A DNA stretch of 64,000 nucleotides. Source: an uncultured Clostridia bacterium (lineage in GTDB: Bacteria; Bacillota; Clostridia; TANB77; CAG-508). Shown here piece after piece: positions 8,504 to 18,553 of the stretch (position 1 is the first letter of the stretch; the number at the start of each line of letters is the position of its first letter). Position numbers and translations under genes: made by a program. Location of the stretch: positions 1 to 64,000 of the forward strand of contig CALYAM010000002.1 of NCBI GenBank assembly GCA_944393565.1, in the 5' to 3' direction. The notes beneath the pieces were generated by a model. That model was not told the origin of the DNA, made no database searches, and saw nothing but the letters and a program-made list of their open reading frames with translations.

Positions 8504-9898
8504 ATGAAATCATATACACTTGTAAAAAATTTATATAATGCACCTAATGAGTATGCAAATAAAGAAATTACAGTCGCTGGGTGGGTAAAAACACTACGTG
8601 ATTCTAAAACCTTTGGTTTTATTGAATTAAATGATGGTTCATTTTTTAAAAACATACAGATTATTTTTGATAATAATTTAACGAATTTTAATAAAATATG
8701 CAAACTTTCAATTACATCTTCTATTGAAGTAGTTGGCAAATTAGTCCTTACTCCTGAATCTAAGCAACCATTCGAACTAAAGGCAAGTAAAATTATCATT
8801 GACAATATTGCTTCTTTAGAATATCCTTTGCAGAAAAAACGTCATTCTTTTGAATATTTACGAACAATATCGCATTTGCGCCCAAGAACAAATACTTTTA
8901 ACGCTGTATTTAGAGTTCGTTCAGTTTTAGCTTTTGCGATACATAAATTTTTTCAAGAAAGAGGCTTTGTATATGTCCATACTCCAATTATAACATCTAG
9001 TGACGCAGAAGGTGCGGGAGAAATGTTTAATGTTACGACTCTCAATATGCAAGATACACCAAAAACACAGGAAGGATGCGTAGATTATTCAAAAGATTTC
9101 TTTGGAAAACCTACTCATCTAACTGTAAGTGGTCAATTAAATGTAGAGACATTTGCATTTGCATTTAGAAATGTGTATACATTTGGTCCTACATTTCGTG
9201 CTGAAAACTCAAATACTGTAAAACATGCTTCCGAATTTTGGATGATTGAGCCTGAAATATGTTTTGCAGACCTCAATGAAGATATGAATTTAGCAGAAGA
9301 AATGGTAAAATATATTATTTCATATGTACTTACAAATGCACCTGAAGAAATGAAATTTTTTAATGATTTTATAGACAATGGATTAATAGATCGTCTATAC
9401 AGCATAGTTAATTCAGACTTTGTAAGAATCTCCTATTCTGATGTAATTAAAGAGTTAGAAAAAGTAAATAATCAATTTGAATACAAAGTAAGTTGGGGCT
9501 CAGATCTTCAAACAGAGCATGAACGTTATATTTGCGAAAAGCTTTTTGGCAAGCCTGTATTTGTTACAGATTATCCAAAAGATATAAAAGCATTTTATAT
9601 GAAGCAAAACCCTGATGGAAAAACAGTAGCCGCTGCCGATTTGCTCGCTCCTGGTATTGGGGAAATTATTGGAGGAAGCCAAAGAGAAGAAAATTTAGAA
9701 TTACTAGAGTCACGAATGAAAGAGCTTAATATGAACCTAGAAGAATATAGTTTTTATCTAGACCTTAGAAAATATGGTAGTGTAGTACATTCTGGATTTG
9801 GTCTTGGTTTTGAAAGAATGCTTATGTACCTAACAGGCATGTCCAATATTAGAGATGTTATTCCATTCCCAAGAACACCAAATAATTGTGATTTCTAA
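8504..9898 (+). CDS. asnS: Asparaginyl-tRNA synthetase
   Basis: Class IIb synthetase, 464 aa, that charges tRNA-Asn. It has an N-terminal OB domain ([20 protein letters not shown]), motif 2 ([19 protein letters not shown]), and motif 3 ([21 protein letters not shown]) with the typical [10 protein letters not shown] end. The ATG at 8504 is preceded by GGAAAGGATG; in-frame codons further upstream lack a ribosome binding site and do not resemble the family. It is transcribed alone from its own promoter and closed by a strong hairpin. Confidence 0.95.
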   Translation: MKSYTLVKNLYNAPNEYANKEITVAGWVKTLRDSKTFGFIELNDGSFFKNIQIIFDNNLTNFNKICKLSITSSIEVVGKLVLTPESKQPFELKASKIIIDNIASLEYPLQKKRHSFEYLRTISHLRPRTNTFNAVFRVRSVLAFAIHKFFQERGFVYVHTPIITSSDAEGAGEMFNVTTLNMQDTPKTQEGCVDYSKDFFGKPTHLTVSGQLNVETFAFAFRNVYTFGPTFRAENSNTVKHASEFWMIEPEICFADLNEDMNLAEEMVKYIISYVLTNAPEEMKFFNDFIDNGLIDRLYSIVNSDFVRISYSDVIKELEKVNNQFEYKVSWGSDLQTEHERYICEKLFGKPVFVTDYPKDIKAFYMKQNPDGKTVAAADLLAPGIGEIIGGSQREENLELLESRMKELNMNLEEYSFYLDLRKYGSVVHSGFGLGFERMLMYLTGMSNIRDVIPFPRTPNNCDF

Positions 9899-9910
9899 AA
9901 TTATTATTGT

Positions 9911-9960
9911 ATAACATAAAAGAAGAAAAGTTGTAAAATGCTTTTCTTCTTTTATGTTAT
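9911..9960. terminator. Bidirectional terminator between asnS and the unknown gene
   Basis: 20-bp inverted repeat (9911-9930 with 9941-9960) and a 10-base loop, lying between convergent genes. The A/T-rich ends give T-tracts on both strands. Confidence 0.8.
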
Positions 9961-10697
9961 CTTACCTCTTCATCTTCTTGTTTATCTGCGTGTTTTTGCT
10001 TATACCCCATATGTTCTTCTACTGCACGTCTTTGCATGTTTACTTTTATTGTTTCTTGTCTCTTTTTATACTCGTCAGATTCCTTTAATATTGTTTCCCA
10101 CATAGGTATACAAGCTTGCTTCCATTCTTTCATTCTTCTTATCTTATCTATCTGCATATCAATTCTTTCTATTTCCATTGCAGCATATTCAGTGTTTAAT
10201 TCCTCATCAATTTCATCATAGCATCTTTCAATTTGTCCCTTCCTTTTTTGTAAGGATCCAACAAATAGCATTGTTTGCCCAAGTACTTTATCTTTTAGCC
10301 CCATTCTATAATATAAATAATGTTGTTTTACGGTTTTATTTGCTCTTAATAAGCGCTCTCTAATTCTTTGATAATCTAATAAATTATATAGTTGCTCCCT
10401 AAATCCTGGTTGTCCTATTAGTTTATAAATTTCAGGGCATGTACGTAATAAAAAACTATCATGAATTATTTTATCTTTTCCTTCATTTTGCATTATAGAA
10501 ACTTTTTTTGCATTTTGCATATCTATTTTATCTGTATTTTGTGCTTGTTCTATTTTTCTATCTGCTCTATATAATCCTTTTTTTCCAACTATTTTATAAA
10601 AGTTTATATCACAATTATAATATTTATTAGTATTTCTGTCTAATAATTGAATTCTATATGCATTTAAAAGTTCTTTATTTTTATTAAAAATACCCAT
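9957..10697 (-). CDS. Hypothetical protein (246 aa), charged and helical
   Basis: I do not recognise this protein. It is soluble-looking, without signal peptide or membrane helix. A basic N-terminal domain with many tyrosines (to about residue 120) is followed by long charged helices (KRKGQIERCYDEIDEELN, RIDMQIDKIRRMKEWKQ) and a Glu/Lys-rich tail. It lies 23 bases downstream of proS and is probably co-transcribed with scpB-proS. It starts at an ATG close to the proS stop. Confidence 0.6.
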   Translation of the reverse strand: MGIFNKNKELLNAYRIQLLDRNTNKYYNCDINFYKIVGKKGLYRADRKIEQAQNTDKIDMQNAKKVSIMQNEGKDKIIHDSFLLRTCPEIYKLIGQPGFREQLYNLLDYQRIRERLLRANKTVKQHYLYYRMGLKDKVLGQTMLFVGSLQKRKGQIERCYDEIDEELNTEYAAMEIERIDMQIDKIRRMKEWKQACIPMWETILKESDEYKKRQETIKVNMQRRAVEEHMGYKQKHADKQEDEEVR

Positions 10698-10720
10698 TTC
10701 ACAGACTTCCTTTTAATATA

Positions 10721-12163
10721 TTAATATTGTCTTCCCCATACAACCATTGTATTTGCAGGTTTTCCACAAACAATGCAAGAATTAGAAATATGCTCTTTCT
10801 TAAATGGAATACATCTTGAATGTGCACCAGTTAATTCTTTAATTTTATTTTCACATTCCTCAGATCCGCACCACATTGTTTTTATATACCCTTGTTTTTC
10901 GTTAATTATTCTTATAAATTCATCTAAATTAACTGCAATGCTGGTTTTTTCTTTATTACGTTTTACACATTCATTATACATATTTTTTTGAATATTGTCT
11001 AGCAGCTGGTTTATATTTTCAGATATAGTCTCTATTGAAACAGTTATTTTTTCTCCTGTATCTCTCCTTACAAGAACTGCTTGATTATTTTCTATATCTC
11101 TCGGTCCTATTTCAAGTCTAATTGGTACTCCCCTCATTTCCCAATCGTTAAACCTGTATCCATTAGAGTATTGTTCTCTTACATCTAATTCTACTCTAAA
11201 TTTCAAATTTAATTTGCTATACAGCTCTTGTGCTTTTTCTCTTACTCCTTCTTTGTGAAGTGCAACAGGAACTATAACTACTTGAATTGGAGCAACCTTT
11301 GGTGGTAATTTTAGCCCCCTATTGTCTCCATGAGCCATAATAACAGCTCCAATTAATCTTGTACTTATTCCCCATGACGTCTGATATGCATATTCTTCTT
11401 TCCCATCTTTATTTTGGAATTTTATATTAAATGGTTTAGTAAAGTTTTGTCCAAAGTAGTGAGATGTTCCCGCTTGCAAAGCTCTTCCATCATGCATTAG
11501 TGTTTCTACCGTATATGTTGCCTCGGCTCCTGCAAATTTTTCTTTTTCAGTTTTTCTTCCTTTCAATACAGGAATTGCAAGCAATTCCTCTATTACTTCT
11601 TGATAAATATCTAGCATTTGCATTGTTCTTTTTTCAGCTTCCTCAGCTGTTTCGTGAATTGTATGTCCTTCTTGCCATAAAAACTCTCTTGATCTCAAAA
11701 ATGGCCTTGTTTCTTTTTCCCATCTTAGTACATTACACCATTGGTTATACACAAATGGTAAATCCCTCCATGATTTAAGCCATTTAGAATACATTGTAGA
11801 GAACATTGTTTCTGAAGTTGGCCTTATGCAAAGTTTTTCATCCAATTCTTCTCCGCCTCCACGTGTAACCCATGCTACCTCAGGAGCAAATCCTTCAACA
11901 TGGCTCTTCTCTTTTTCTAGTAAATTTTCTGGGATAAGTAATGGCATATATAAGTTTTTTACACCCGAATTTTTAAATTTTTCATCAGTATATTTTTGTA
12001 TGTTTTCCCAAATTGCATAGCCATATGGCTTTATTGCAATACAACCTTTTGTATCTGTATAGTCTGCTAAATCAGCTTTAATTACTATATCTGTATACCA
12101 TTTTGCGAAATCTTCTTCTATATTTGTGATTTCTTTTACATAATCTTTATTTTCATTCATCAT
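10721..12163 (-). CDS. proS: Prolyl-tRNA synthetase, archaeal/eukaryotic-like short type
   Basis: 480-aa ProRS of the short type that lacks the bacterial editing insertion: class II core with LYMPLLIPENLLEKE, the TSETMFSTMYSKW segment and motif 2 (NQWCNVLRWEKETRPFLRSREF), then an anticodon-binding domain and a C-terminal extension with Cys pairs (MWCGSEEC, SCIVCGKP) ending VVWGRQY. These features mark the archaeal/eukaryotic-like class, also found in Clostridia and mycoplasmas. The start overlaps the end of scpB by 11 bases, with GGGGAG upstream of ATG-ATG, suggesting translational coupling. Confidence 0.95.
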   Translation of the reverse strand: MMNENKDYVKEITNIEEDFAKWYTDIVIKADLADYTDTKGCIAIKPYGYAIWENIQKYTDEKFKNSGVKNLYMPLLIPENLLEKEKSHVEGFAPEVAWVTRGGGEELDEKLCIRPTSETMFSTMYSKWLKSWRDLPFVYNQWCNVLRWEKETRPFLRSREFLWQEGHTIHETAEEAEKRTMQMLDIYQEVIEELLAIPVLKGRKTEKEKFAGAEATYTVETLMHDGRALQAGTSHYFGQNFTKPFNIKFQNKDGKEEYAYQTSWGISTRLIGAVIMAHGDNRGLKLPPKVAPIQVVIVPVALHKEGVREKAQELYSKLNLKFRVELDVREQYSNGYRFNDWEMRGVPIRLEIGPRDIENNQAVLVRRDTGEKITVSIETISENINQLLDNIQKNMYNECVKRNKEKTSIAVNLDEFIRIINEKQGYIKTMWCGSEECENKIKELTGAHSRCIPFKKEHISNSCIVCGKPANTMVVWGRQY

Positions 12164-12792
12164 TGTTTCTCCCCATATTATTTTCTACTAGCCTCTCCTT
12201 ATCTAATACCTCTTCGGGCATTGGAGCTTCAAAATCCCCAATTGAATCATCAATAACAATTTGTTCATTTCCATCTATTTTGTATTTTGGAAGTTCCGGT
12301 AATTCTTCTAATGAAGAAATACCAAACATCTTTAAAAACTCATTTGTTGTTTTATATGCTCTTGGTTTACCCGGTAAATCTAGTTTTTCAGCTTCTTCTA
12401 TTAGCCCATATTCTAACAATTTATATATGCACGAGTCTGACGATACTCCACGAATTGCTTCAATTTCAGCTTTAGATATTTTAGGATTATATGCAATAAT
12501 TGAAAGAGTCTCTAACGCTGCTGAAGATAAATTTGGTTTTGCTCTATTGTCAAATAGTGGATATATATATTCGTAATATTCTTTTTTCGTTATCATTTGA
12601 TAGCTATCTTCTATCTTTATAATTTCCATAGCACGATTTTGGTTTTCATATTCAATTTTCAATTGGTTTATTGCATCTTCTATTTCATTTATAGAAATAT
12701 CTAATATTGATGCTATTTCTGCAGCCTTAACTTCTCTTCCGTCTTGCAAATAAAATAGATTCAATAATAGATTTTATATTTTTTTCTCCCAT
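12153..12792 (-). CDS. scpB: Segregation and condensation protein ScpB, one CGGA +1 site
   Basis: ScpB forms the bacterial condensin with ScpA and SMC (smc lies at 52-56 kb). The two winged-helix domains are clear (AAEIASILDISINEIEDAI; LSSAALETLSIIAYNPKISKAEIEAIRG; LPGKPRAYKTTNEFL). The family's N-terminal helix is found only by reading from the ATG at 12790-12792 (MGEKNIKSIIESILFAR, AGAGG upstream) through the four bases CGGA at 12738-12741 as glycine, giving LFARGREVKAAEI. Without the shift, TAA follows after three codons. The internal ATG downstream lacks the conserved helix and a good ribosome binding site. Length on this reading is 212 aa, normal for ScpB. Confidence 0.9.
12738..12741 (-). 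other. CGGA recoding site in scpB (Gly18)
   Basis: Coding strand AGA-CGGA-AGA. Reading CGGA as Gly joins the N-terminal helix to the rest of ScpB (FARGREVKAAE). Confidence 0.8.
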
Positions 12793-12862
12793 ATATGGAT
12801 CCTCTTTCTTACTTTCATATGTAATATTATGCCATTTATTTCCCAAAGTGTCAATAATTTGC

Positions 12863-12891
12863 TTGTTTTTTATCTTGTTTTATGATATTAT
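12863..12891 (+). promoter_or_regulatory. Promoter for the 57-aa ORF
   Basis: TTGTTT, a 17-base spacer and TATTAT, ending 26 bases upstream of the start codon. Confidence 0.5.
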
Positions 12892-12917
12892 TTAAAAAAT
12901 TGTTGGAGGTTTTTAGT

Positions 12918-13091
12918 ATGCAAGAAAACGAAGAAAAAGAAATAAAAGTAATATCAGGTAATGGCTCTGAAATTAAAATTTCTCCAGTTCGAGAGCATTT
13001 GAAATCATTAAAGCCTAAATTAAAAGAAGAAGAAGGCAAAAAGAAAATTGTAATTCCCCAAGAGAAAAAAAATATTTCTAAAGACAATTAA
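12918..13091 (+). CDS. Small hypothetical protein (57 aa)
   Basis: A lysine- and glutamate-rich protein (MQENEEKEIKVISGNGSEI...) with no membrane segment. The ATG at 12918 is preceded by GGAGG at good spacing, and a sigma-A-like promoter lies just upstream, which supports expression. I do not recognise the family. It is divergent from scpB. Confidence 0.5.
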   Translation: MQENEEKEIKVISGNGSEIKISPVREHLKSLKPKLKEEEGKKKIVIPQEKKNISKDN

Positions 13092-13217
13092 ACTCTTCCA
13101 GTATAAATTTACCAAATAGCTTGATTTTTGCCCGCAATTATGGTAAACTATATATGTTATAGTTTATTATTTAAAAAGAGGTGAATAACTTATAATGTTT
13201 TCATTATAAGGATATAT

Positions 13218-13472
13218 ATGGGAATATTTAAAAATTTTTTTAGTGCTTTAGCTAATAATTCAAATGATAGTGAAATAGTTGAAGGTGAACTAGCCCAATT
13301 TTTATTAACTAATTCTGATTCTGTTAAAAGAGTAACTAATCTTGAAAAAAGATTAGAAGAGGGCATAAAGGTTAAAACAAATTTAGAAAAATCTGTTTCC
13401 ACTAATAAAAGTTCTAAAGAGAAACCAGCTATTAAGCAAAAAACAATATCAAAAGAACATGGTGAAAGATAG
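13218..13472 (+). CDS. Small hypothetical protein (84 aa)
   Basis: It starts MGIFKNFFSALANN, a possible amphipathic helix, followed by an acidic stretch (SEIVEGELAQFLLTNSDSV), a short coiled coil (RVTNLEKRLEEGIKVKTNLEKSV) and a Lys/Ser-rich tail. AAGGA lies upstream of the ATG. The family is not recognised. It lies between the 57-aa ORF and the tRNA gene and has no membrane helix. Confidence 0.5.
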   Translation: MGIFKNFFSALANNSNDSEIVEGELAQFLLTNSDSVKRVTNLEKRLEEGIKVKTNLEKSVSTNKSSKEKPAIKQKTISKEHGER

Positions 13473-13590
13473 TAGTGTAATGCTTATGCTATTTATTTCA
13501 TTAAGCTTAAGGTTTGGACCTTAAAATTCCATTATCTAAACTTTAATATATATTATTTTAAAAACATTACAAAATTTATTATCATTTTTG

Positions 13591-13619
13591 TTGACAAAGA
13601 GTTGAAAAACTACTATAAT
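13591..13619 (+). promoter_or_regulatory. Consensus promoter for tRNA-Met
   Basis: Perfect TTGACA, a 17-base spacer and a perfect TATAAT, 16 bases before the tRNA. Confidence 0.85.
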
Positions 13620-13635
13620 AATATCTATCTTTTAT

Positions 13636-13712
13636 GGCGAAGTAGCTCAGTTGGCTAGAGCACGCGGTTCATACCCGCGGTGTCGAGAGTTCGAATCTCC
13701 CCTTCGCTACCA
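13636..13712 (+). tRNA. tRNA-Met (CAT), elongator type
   Basis: 77-nt cloverleaf with encoded CCA: acceptor GGCGAAG/CTTCGCT, anticodon loop TTCATAC (anticodon CAT) on a CGCGG/CCGCG stem, and TTCGAAT T-loop. The loop and stem match elongator tRNA-Met of Bacillota better than initiator or the CAT-type tRNA-Ile. One A-C mismatch sits in the T stem (GAGAG opposite CTCCC). Confidence 0.9.
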
Positions 13713-13713
13713 T

Positions 13714-13756
13714 AAAAAGGACAGATAACGTTATTTTAATGTTATCTGTCTTTTAT
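13714..13756. terminator. Terminator between tRNA-Met and rpoD
   Basis: The inverted repeat ACAGATAAC (13721-13729) / GTTATCTGT (13741-13749) is flanked by A-rich and T-rich arms. It lies between convergent units and can serve both. Confidence 0.7.
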
Positions 13757-13757
13757 T

Positions 13758-15083
13758 TTAATTCATATAATCTCTTAATTTCTTGCTTCTACTTGGATGT
13801 CTAAGTTTTCTTAGTGCCTTTGCTTCTATTTGCCTAATTCTTTCTCTTGTAACCATAAATTCTCTTCCAACTTCTTCTAATGTACGTGCCTTTCCATCTT
13901 CTAAGCCAAAGCGAAGTTTTAAAACTTTTGCTTCCCTTGGTGTTAATGTGTTCATTACTTCTTCTAATTGTTCTTTTAATAATGTATATGCAGCTGAGTC
14001 ATGTGGAGCAGGGCTATCTTCATCTTGAATAAAATCTCCTAAGTGGCTATCATCTTCTTCCCCAATTGGTGTTTCTAGTGACACAGGATCCTGTGCAATT
14101 TTTTGTATTTCCATTACTTTTTCCACTGGCATTTCTAGTTCCTGCGCAATTTCATCTGGCGTAGGTTCTCTGCCCAATTGTTGTAATAAATGTCTTGAAG
14201 TTCGTATTAATTTATTTATTGTTTCTACCATGTGAACTGGAATACGAATAGTACGTGCTTGGTCTGCAATAGCTCTTGTAATGGCTTGTCTTATCCACCA
14301 AGTTGCATATGTGCTAAATTTAAACCCTTTAGTATAATCAAATTTTTCTACAGCTTTTATAAGTCCCATATTTCCTTCTTGTATCAGATCCAAAAACAAC
14401 ATACCTCTTCCAACATATTTTTTTGCAATACTTACTACTAAACGCAAATTTGATTCCGCTAATTTTTGTTTTGCCTCTTCATCTCCTTGCAAAATTCTCT
14501 TTGATAATTCTAATTCCTCTTCAAATGTTAATAATTGAATTCGGCCAATTTCTCTTAAATACATTCTAACAGGATCATCAATATTAATTCCATCGAAATT
14601 CATTGAATTAATATCTTCTAATTTTATATCCTCTACTTCTTCTAAATCTTCTATATCTGGCTCTTCTAAATCATCTTTTAATACATCAACACCAAATTCT
14701 TCAAAAGCATCAAATACTTTATCAATCTGTTCTGGATTTATGTCTCCAAGTTCGCTTGCAAGTTCCCCATAAGTGATTTTCCCTTTTTCTTTAGCCTTTT
14801 GTAATATATTCTTTAATTTATCTACATCATTTATTTCTCCAGCACAGTCCTTTTCGTTATTTTCTTTACTGTTTTCATCCGCAATTTTTGGCTCATTTTT
14901 TGCTTTATCTTCCACAGTTTTCTTTTTTCCCCCTAATGGTAAATCTGTTTTTTCTTTTCTCTCCTGAGATTTATTTGTTTTTGTATTCACAGGTTCTATC
15001 TCATTTTTTAGTTCAATAGCTTTTTCTTTTCCAGCTCCTAATTCATCAATTTCTTCTGGTATATCTTTTTTCTTTTTTTCCAC
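13758..15083 (-). CDS. rpoD: Primary sigma factor SigA/RpoD
   Basis: Housekeeping sigma-70 factor, 441 aa. After a lysine/glutamate-rich N-terminal region of about 100 residues come region 1.1-like sequence, region 1.2 ([18 protein letters not shown]), region 2 ([37 protein letters not shown]), region 3 and region 4 ([34 protein letters not shown]). The start is GTG, with GGAGGGG five bases upstream. It follows dnaG by 16 bases, the usual dnaG-rpoD pair. Confidence 0.96.
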   Translation of the reverse strand: MEKKKKDIPEEIDELGAGKEKAIELKNEIEPVNTKTNKSQERKEKTDLPLGGKKKTVEDKAKNEPKIADENSKENNEKDCAGEINDVDKLKNILQKAKEKGKITYGELASELGDINPEQIDKVFDAFEEFGVDVLKDDLEEPDIEDLEEVEDIKLEDINSMNFDGINIDDPVRMYLREIGRIQLLTFEEELELSKRILQGDEEAKQKLAESNLRLVVSIAKKYVGRGMLFLDLIQEGNMGLIKAVEKFDYTKGFKFSTYATWWIRQAITRAIADQARTIRIPVHMVETINKLIRTSRHLLQQLGREPTPDEIAQELEMPVEKVMEIQKIAQDPVSLETPIGEEDDSHLGDFIQDEDSPAPHDSAAYTLLKEQLEEVMNTLTPREAKVLKLRFGLEDGKARTLEEVGREFMVTRERIRQIEAKALRKLRHPSRSKKLRDYMN

Positions 15084-15099
15084 TTTTACCCCTCCACTT

Positions 15100-16881
15100 T
15101 TATTTGGCTAGTTTCATAATAATGTCACTTAATTCTCCTTCTAATTTTCTTGCCTCATCAGTTGAAATTTCTAATTTATTCATTTCAGCAATAATTTCAT
15201 TTTTTCTTTTAATTAATTTTTCTCTTTCATATGTATATAAAATATCTTCAATGCATTTATTCACATCATTTATTTCTAAGTCTTCTGTCATAATAGCTGT
15301 TACCTGGTTAATACTATCTTCTTGTCCTTCTAGTAAATTTAAAATGTTCTCTATATTACTTTTTCCGTTTTCAAATTCTTCATACATTTTTTTTACAATT
15401 ATTTTATTTTGTTCAAGTTTAAAATCTTCTGGTTTTATTTTATCTTTTATTTTTTCATATACGCTTCTACCTTCATTTATTAGCAATGTTATTAAAACTT
15501 TCTCCGTTTTTGAAGATTGTAATATTTCTTTATCTTCTGGCAATTCTGTTTTTCTTTTAATTATTTGCTTTTCCAGCACACGTTCTGCAGGTTTGTTCCC
15601 ATATCTTATTTTATTGATTTGTGCATATATTGCCTCTTTTGATATCTTATATTCACTTGAGAGCCTGTCAATATATACTTCCTGTTCTATTTTATTGTCT
15701 ACTGAAACAAGAATTTTTGCCATATCATTTAAAAATTTTATTTTATCACTAGTAGTATTTATGTTGCTATTCCTCTTTAATATTTTAACTTTGTATTCAA
15801 CTAGTGAAATTGCATCATCCATTAGCTTTAAAAATCTGCCACTACCATATTTTATAACATATTCGTCTGGATCCTTTGCTCCTTCCATTTGCAAAACCCT
15901 TACATCACATCCCATTGCTGTTAGAATATCCATTCCTCTTACAATAGCAGCTTGTCCTGCACCATCTGAATCATAACCTAATATAATTTGTTTTGCATAC
16001 ATTCTAAGCAATCTTCCTTGAGCTTCTGTCATAGCAGTTCCAAGTGATGCAACTACATTTGTTATTCCTCTTTGATAAAGAGAAATCGCATCCATATAGC
16101 CTTCTACAATAAGTAACTTTGTTGTATCAAACTTTTTTGCTATATTCAATCCGAATAAATTTCTTCCTTTACTGTATACAATATTTTCTGGTGAATTTAT
16201 ATATTTAGGTTTTGACTCATCTAAAACTCTTCCTCCGAAAGCAATAACTTTACCGCGAATGTCTTGTATTGGAATCATAAATCTATTACGGAATCTGTCT
16301 ATAAATTTTCCATTTTCTGTTCTGTTAACAAGGCTAGATGCAAGTATTTGTTCATCAGTAAATCCATTTTTCTTTAAGTAATTATACAATTCATTATAAT
16401 TGGGGCTTGCATAGCCTATAAGGAAAGCCTTTAGAGTTTGGTTATCTAATTTTCTTTTTTTAACATATTCTTGTGCATTTTTGGAATATGGTTTATATAA
16501 ATTATCATGGTAAAATTTCGCTGCTATTTCGTTTATTTCATACACCTTTGCTTTTAATTCTTGCTTATATATGTCTCGTGCGTTTTCTGATGCAGGCAAA
16601 GCAATGCCTGCTCGTTCTGCCAGGAATTCAATTGCATCTTTAAAATTTAGTCCTTCTATTTTTGAAATAAAATGTATAACATTTCCTCCTACACCACACC
16701 CAAAGCAATGAAATATTTGTTTATCTGGTGAAACGGAAAGAGAAGGTGATTTTTCTTTATGAAATGGGCATAGCCCAAAATAGTTACGCCCACTTCTTTT
16801 TAATGTTACATATTGTGATATAATGTCTATAATATCATTAGCATTTCTAATTTCTTCAATTAATTCATCACTATATAGCAC
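15100..16881 (-). CDS. dnaG: DNA primase
   Basis: Synthesises RNA primers at the replication fork. Zinc-binding domain [15 protein letters not shown]...[13 protein letters not shown] polymerase core, Toprim motifs ([26 protein letters not shown]) and a helicase-interacting C-terminus. The likely start is the GTG at 16879-16881 (reading [17 protein letters not shown]), because AAGGAAAGGAAG lies just upstream and homologues begin here; an ATG eight codons upstream (16903-16905) lacks a ribosome binding site. About 593 aa. Confidence 0.94.
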   Translation of the reverse strand: MLYSDELIEEIRNANDIIDIISQYVTLKRSGRNYFGLCPFHKEKSPSLSVSPDKQIFHCFGCGVGGNVIHFISKIEGLNFKDAIEFLAERAGIALPASENARDIYKQELKAKVYEINEIAAKFYHDNLYKPYSKNAQEYVKKRKLDNQTLKAFLIGYASPNYNELYNYLKKNGFTDEQILASSLVNRTENGKFIDRFRNRFMIPIQDIRGKVIAFGGRVLDESKPKYINSPENIVYSKGRNLFGLNIAKKFDTTKLLIVEGYMDAISLYQRGITNVVASLGTAMTEAQGRLLRMYAKQIILGYDSDGAGQAAIVRGMDILTAMGCDVRVLQMEGAKDPDEYVIKYGSGRFLKLMDDAISLVEYKVKILKRNSNINTTSDKIKFLNDMAKILVSVDNKIEQEVYIDRLSSEYKISKEAIYAQINKIRYGNKPAERVLEKQIIKRKTELPEDKEILQSSKTEKVLITLLINEGRSVYEKIKDKIKPEDFKLEQNKIIVKKMYEEFENGKSNIENILNLLEGQEDSINQVTAIMTEDLEINDVNKCIEDILYTYEREKLIKRKNEIIAEMNKLEISTDEARKLEGELSDIIMKLAK

Positions 16882-17252
16882 TATACTACTTCCTTTCCTT
16901 AACATATATATTATTCGACAAATTTGCCATTTTTCCTTCCTCGTGCTTTGTGTTAAAAGCTCTCCTTTAGTTGATTTTAAAGCATTTTTAGCTTTAGTTC
17001 TTTTTTGTCTTTAAAGATTAAAATTGTTTTTTTATAAGGACAAATATGGCTTCGCTAGACTTTTTCTCTACTTTCTAATTTGATTACATTAATTTAAGGT
17101 CTAGCAAGATTTGTTGATGTGAAAAATTGCACAGCAATTTTTCTATGCTTCTGTATTTTTTTACATTATAGAAAACGCAATTTCCTATAATGTAAAAAAA
17201 AATCCTAAACATTTAGGACTCTTTTTTTATTTCAGGTTCATATTTTATAATT
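16882..17252. other. Intergenic region with hairpins, no gene
   Basis: About 370 bases between carD-like and dnaG. It contains GAAAAATTGC/GCAATTTTTC (17121-17143), a 16-bp inverted repeat (17156-17171 with 17185-17200), and the carD-like terminator. No ORF with a ribosome binding site was seen. The dnaG promoter should lie here. Confidence 0.55.
17203..17218 (-). terminator. Terminator of the CarD-like gene
   Basis: Short inverted repeat TCCTAAA/TTTAGGA followed on the minus strand by a long T-tract, 35 bases past the stop codon. The larger hairpin at 17156-17200 lies just beyond it. Confidence 0.6.
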
Positions 17253-17813
17253 TTAAGCTTCAGTTCCTGTTTCATCAAACGGGATAAATTTTTTAACAAT
17301 ATTGTCTGCTTGTTTTTCAGGATTAAACTCTGCAAATGATGTGTTAATTTTGTTTTCTACAAGGTCTTCTATATAATCTTTCGATGAATGTTCTGCTAAA
17401 ACAAGTTCACTAACCAAAATTTGTTTTGCATTAAGTAACATTTTTTTCTCTCCTGTTGATAATCCTTTTTCTTTTTGTTTAAAACTTAAATTGCGGACAA
17501 CATCTGCAATTTCATATATATCTCCACTTTTCATTTTTTCCATATTATCTCTATAGCGTTTGCTCCAGTTCATTGACATTTCTGTACTGTTTTCTTCTAA
17601 TACAGCAATAACCTTTCCTGCTGTTTCTTTATCAATTATGCTACGAATTCCTATATCTTCTGCCTTCGCAACTGGTACCATAGCCTTTACTTCCCCTGGC
17701 ATTTTTAGTATGTAATAAGTTTGTTTTTTCCCTAGTATATCTTTTTCTTCAATTGATTCAATTGTACCTGCTCCATGCATTGGGTACACTATTTTGTCTC
17801 CAACGTTAAACAT
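17253..17813 (-). CDS. CarD family transcription regulator
   Basis: 186-aa CarD/CdnL-type protein. The N-terminal RNA-polymerase-interacting Tudor-like domain is plain (FNVGDKIVYPMHGAGTIESIEEK...YYILKMPGEVKAMVPV), and the helical C-terminal domain follows (WSKRYRDNMEKMKSGDIYEIADVVRNL; LSTGEKKMLLNAKQILVSEL). Such proteins bind the beta subunit and stabilise promoter complexes. It is a single-gene unit, preceded by a TATAAT-like box around 17860. Confidence 0.9.
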   Translation of the reverse strand: MFNVGDKIVYPMHGAGTIESIEEKDILGKKQTYYILKMPGEVKAMVPVAKAEDIGIRSIIDKETAGKVIAVLEENSTEMSMNWSKRYRDNMEKMKSGDIYEIADVVRNLSFKQKEKGLSTGEKKMLLNAKQILVSELVLAEHSSKDYIEDLVENKINTSFAEFNPEKQADNIVKKFIPFDETGTEA

Positions 17814-17872
17814 ATTACCACTCCTTCTTGTATTTGCTTATTCATTTTTCCGACATAATTATTATACTATAA

Positions 17873-17904
17873 AAATTACCAAAAGTCAAAACTTTTGGTA
17901 ATTT
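17873..17904 (-). terminator. Terminator of dut
   Basis: 14-bp perfect stem (17873-17886 with 17891-17904), 4-base loop, then T-rich sequence on the minus strand. It starts 10 bases after the dut stop. Confidence 0.75.
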
Positions 17905-17913
17905 ATTTTTCCT

Positions 17914-18372
17914 TTATTTACTTGTAGATCCAAAGCCTCCTATTCTTTCTCCTTCTGAATAATCATTATCTGCTAAATTATACTTTTGGAAAATAGCTTG
18001 CCCTATTGCTTCGCCTTTTTTTATTACAGCATCCTCATCTTTTATATTATAAAAAGCGAACATAATATGTCCATCATTGTCTGGGTTATTATAATAGTCT
18101 TTATCTATTATTCCTATTCCATTTGCCATAACCAGTCCTTTTTTTGCCGGATTTGAACTTCTATTTGCAATCATTAGGTATTCATCATCCATCATATAGG
18201 CTTTTAAACCAGTTTTTATTAAGGTTGGTTTTTGTCCTAGTTTAAATGCTGGTATTGTTGTATCTTCTGCTGCTTCAACGTCATACCCTGCTGAATATTT
18301 TGTTTTTCGAACAGGTAAATTAATTTGTTTGTCTTCATATCCTTTTGCTACTTCAAAGCCACGTTTTTTCAT
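17914..18372 (-). CDS. dut: dUTPase (deoxyuridine triphosphatase)
   Basis: 152-aa trimeric-type dUTPase, which hydrolyses dUTP to dUMP and keeps uracil out of DNA. Motifs in order: SAGYDVEAAEDTTIP (motif I), NRSSNPAKKGLVMANG (II), GIIDKDYYNNPDNDGHI (III), KGEAIGQAIFQKY (IV) and RIGGFGSTSK (V, the C-terminal lid). GGGAG precedes the ATG. Monocistronic, with its own promoter and terminator. Confidence 0.92.
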   Translation of the reverse strand: MKKRGFEVAKGYEDKQINLPVRKTKYSAGYDVEAAEDTTIPAFKLGQKPTLIKTGLKAYMMDDEYLMIANRSSNPAKKGLVMANGIGIIDKDYYNNPDNDGHIMFAFYNIKDEDAVIKKGEAIGQAIFQKYNLADNDYSEGERIGGFGSTSK

Positions 18373-18453
18373 GATTAATCTCCCTCTTTTCTCCTTCTTT
18401 GTTTTTTTATTTTCCTTTCTGTTTTTGGTTTTTACCTATTTTTGTTCTTTTTT

Positions 18454-18482
18454 ATATTATATTTTTTCCATTCTTTTGTCAA
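18454..18482 (-). promoter_or_regulatory. Promoter of dut
   Basis: On the minus strand TTGACA, a 17-base spacer and TAATAT, about 80 bases before the dut start. Confidence 0.6.
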
Positions 18483-18553
18483 CACTTTTTGGCTAGAGAA
18501 AGAGAAAATATAAACGGTAGTTTAATTTTACTACTTCTAATGTTTGGGACATT

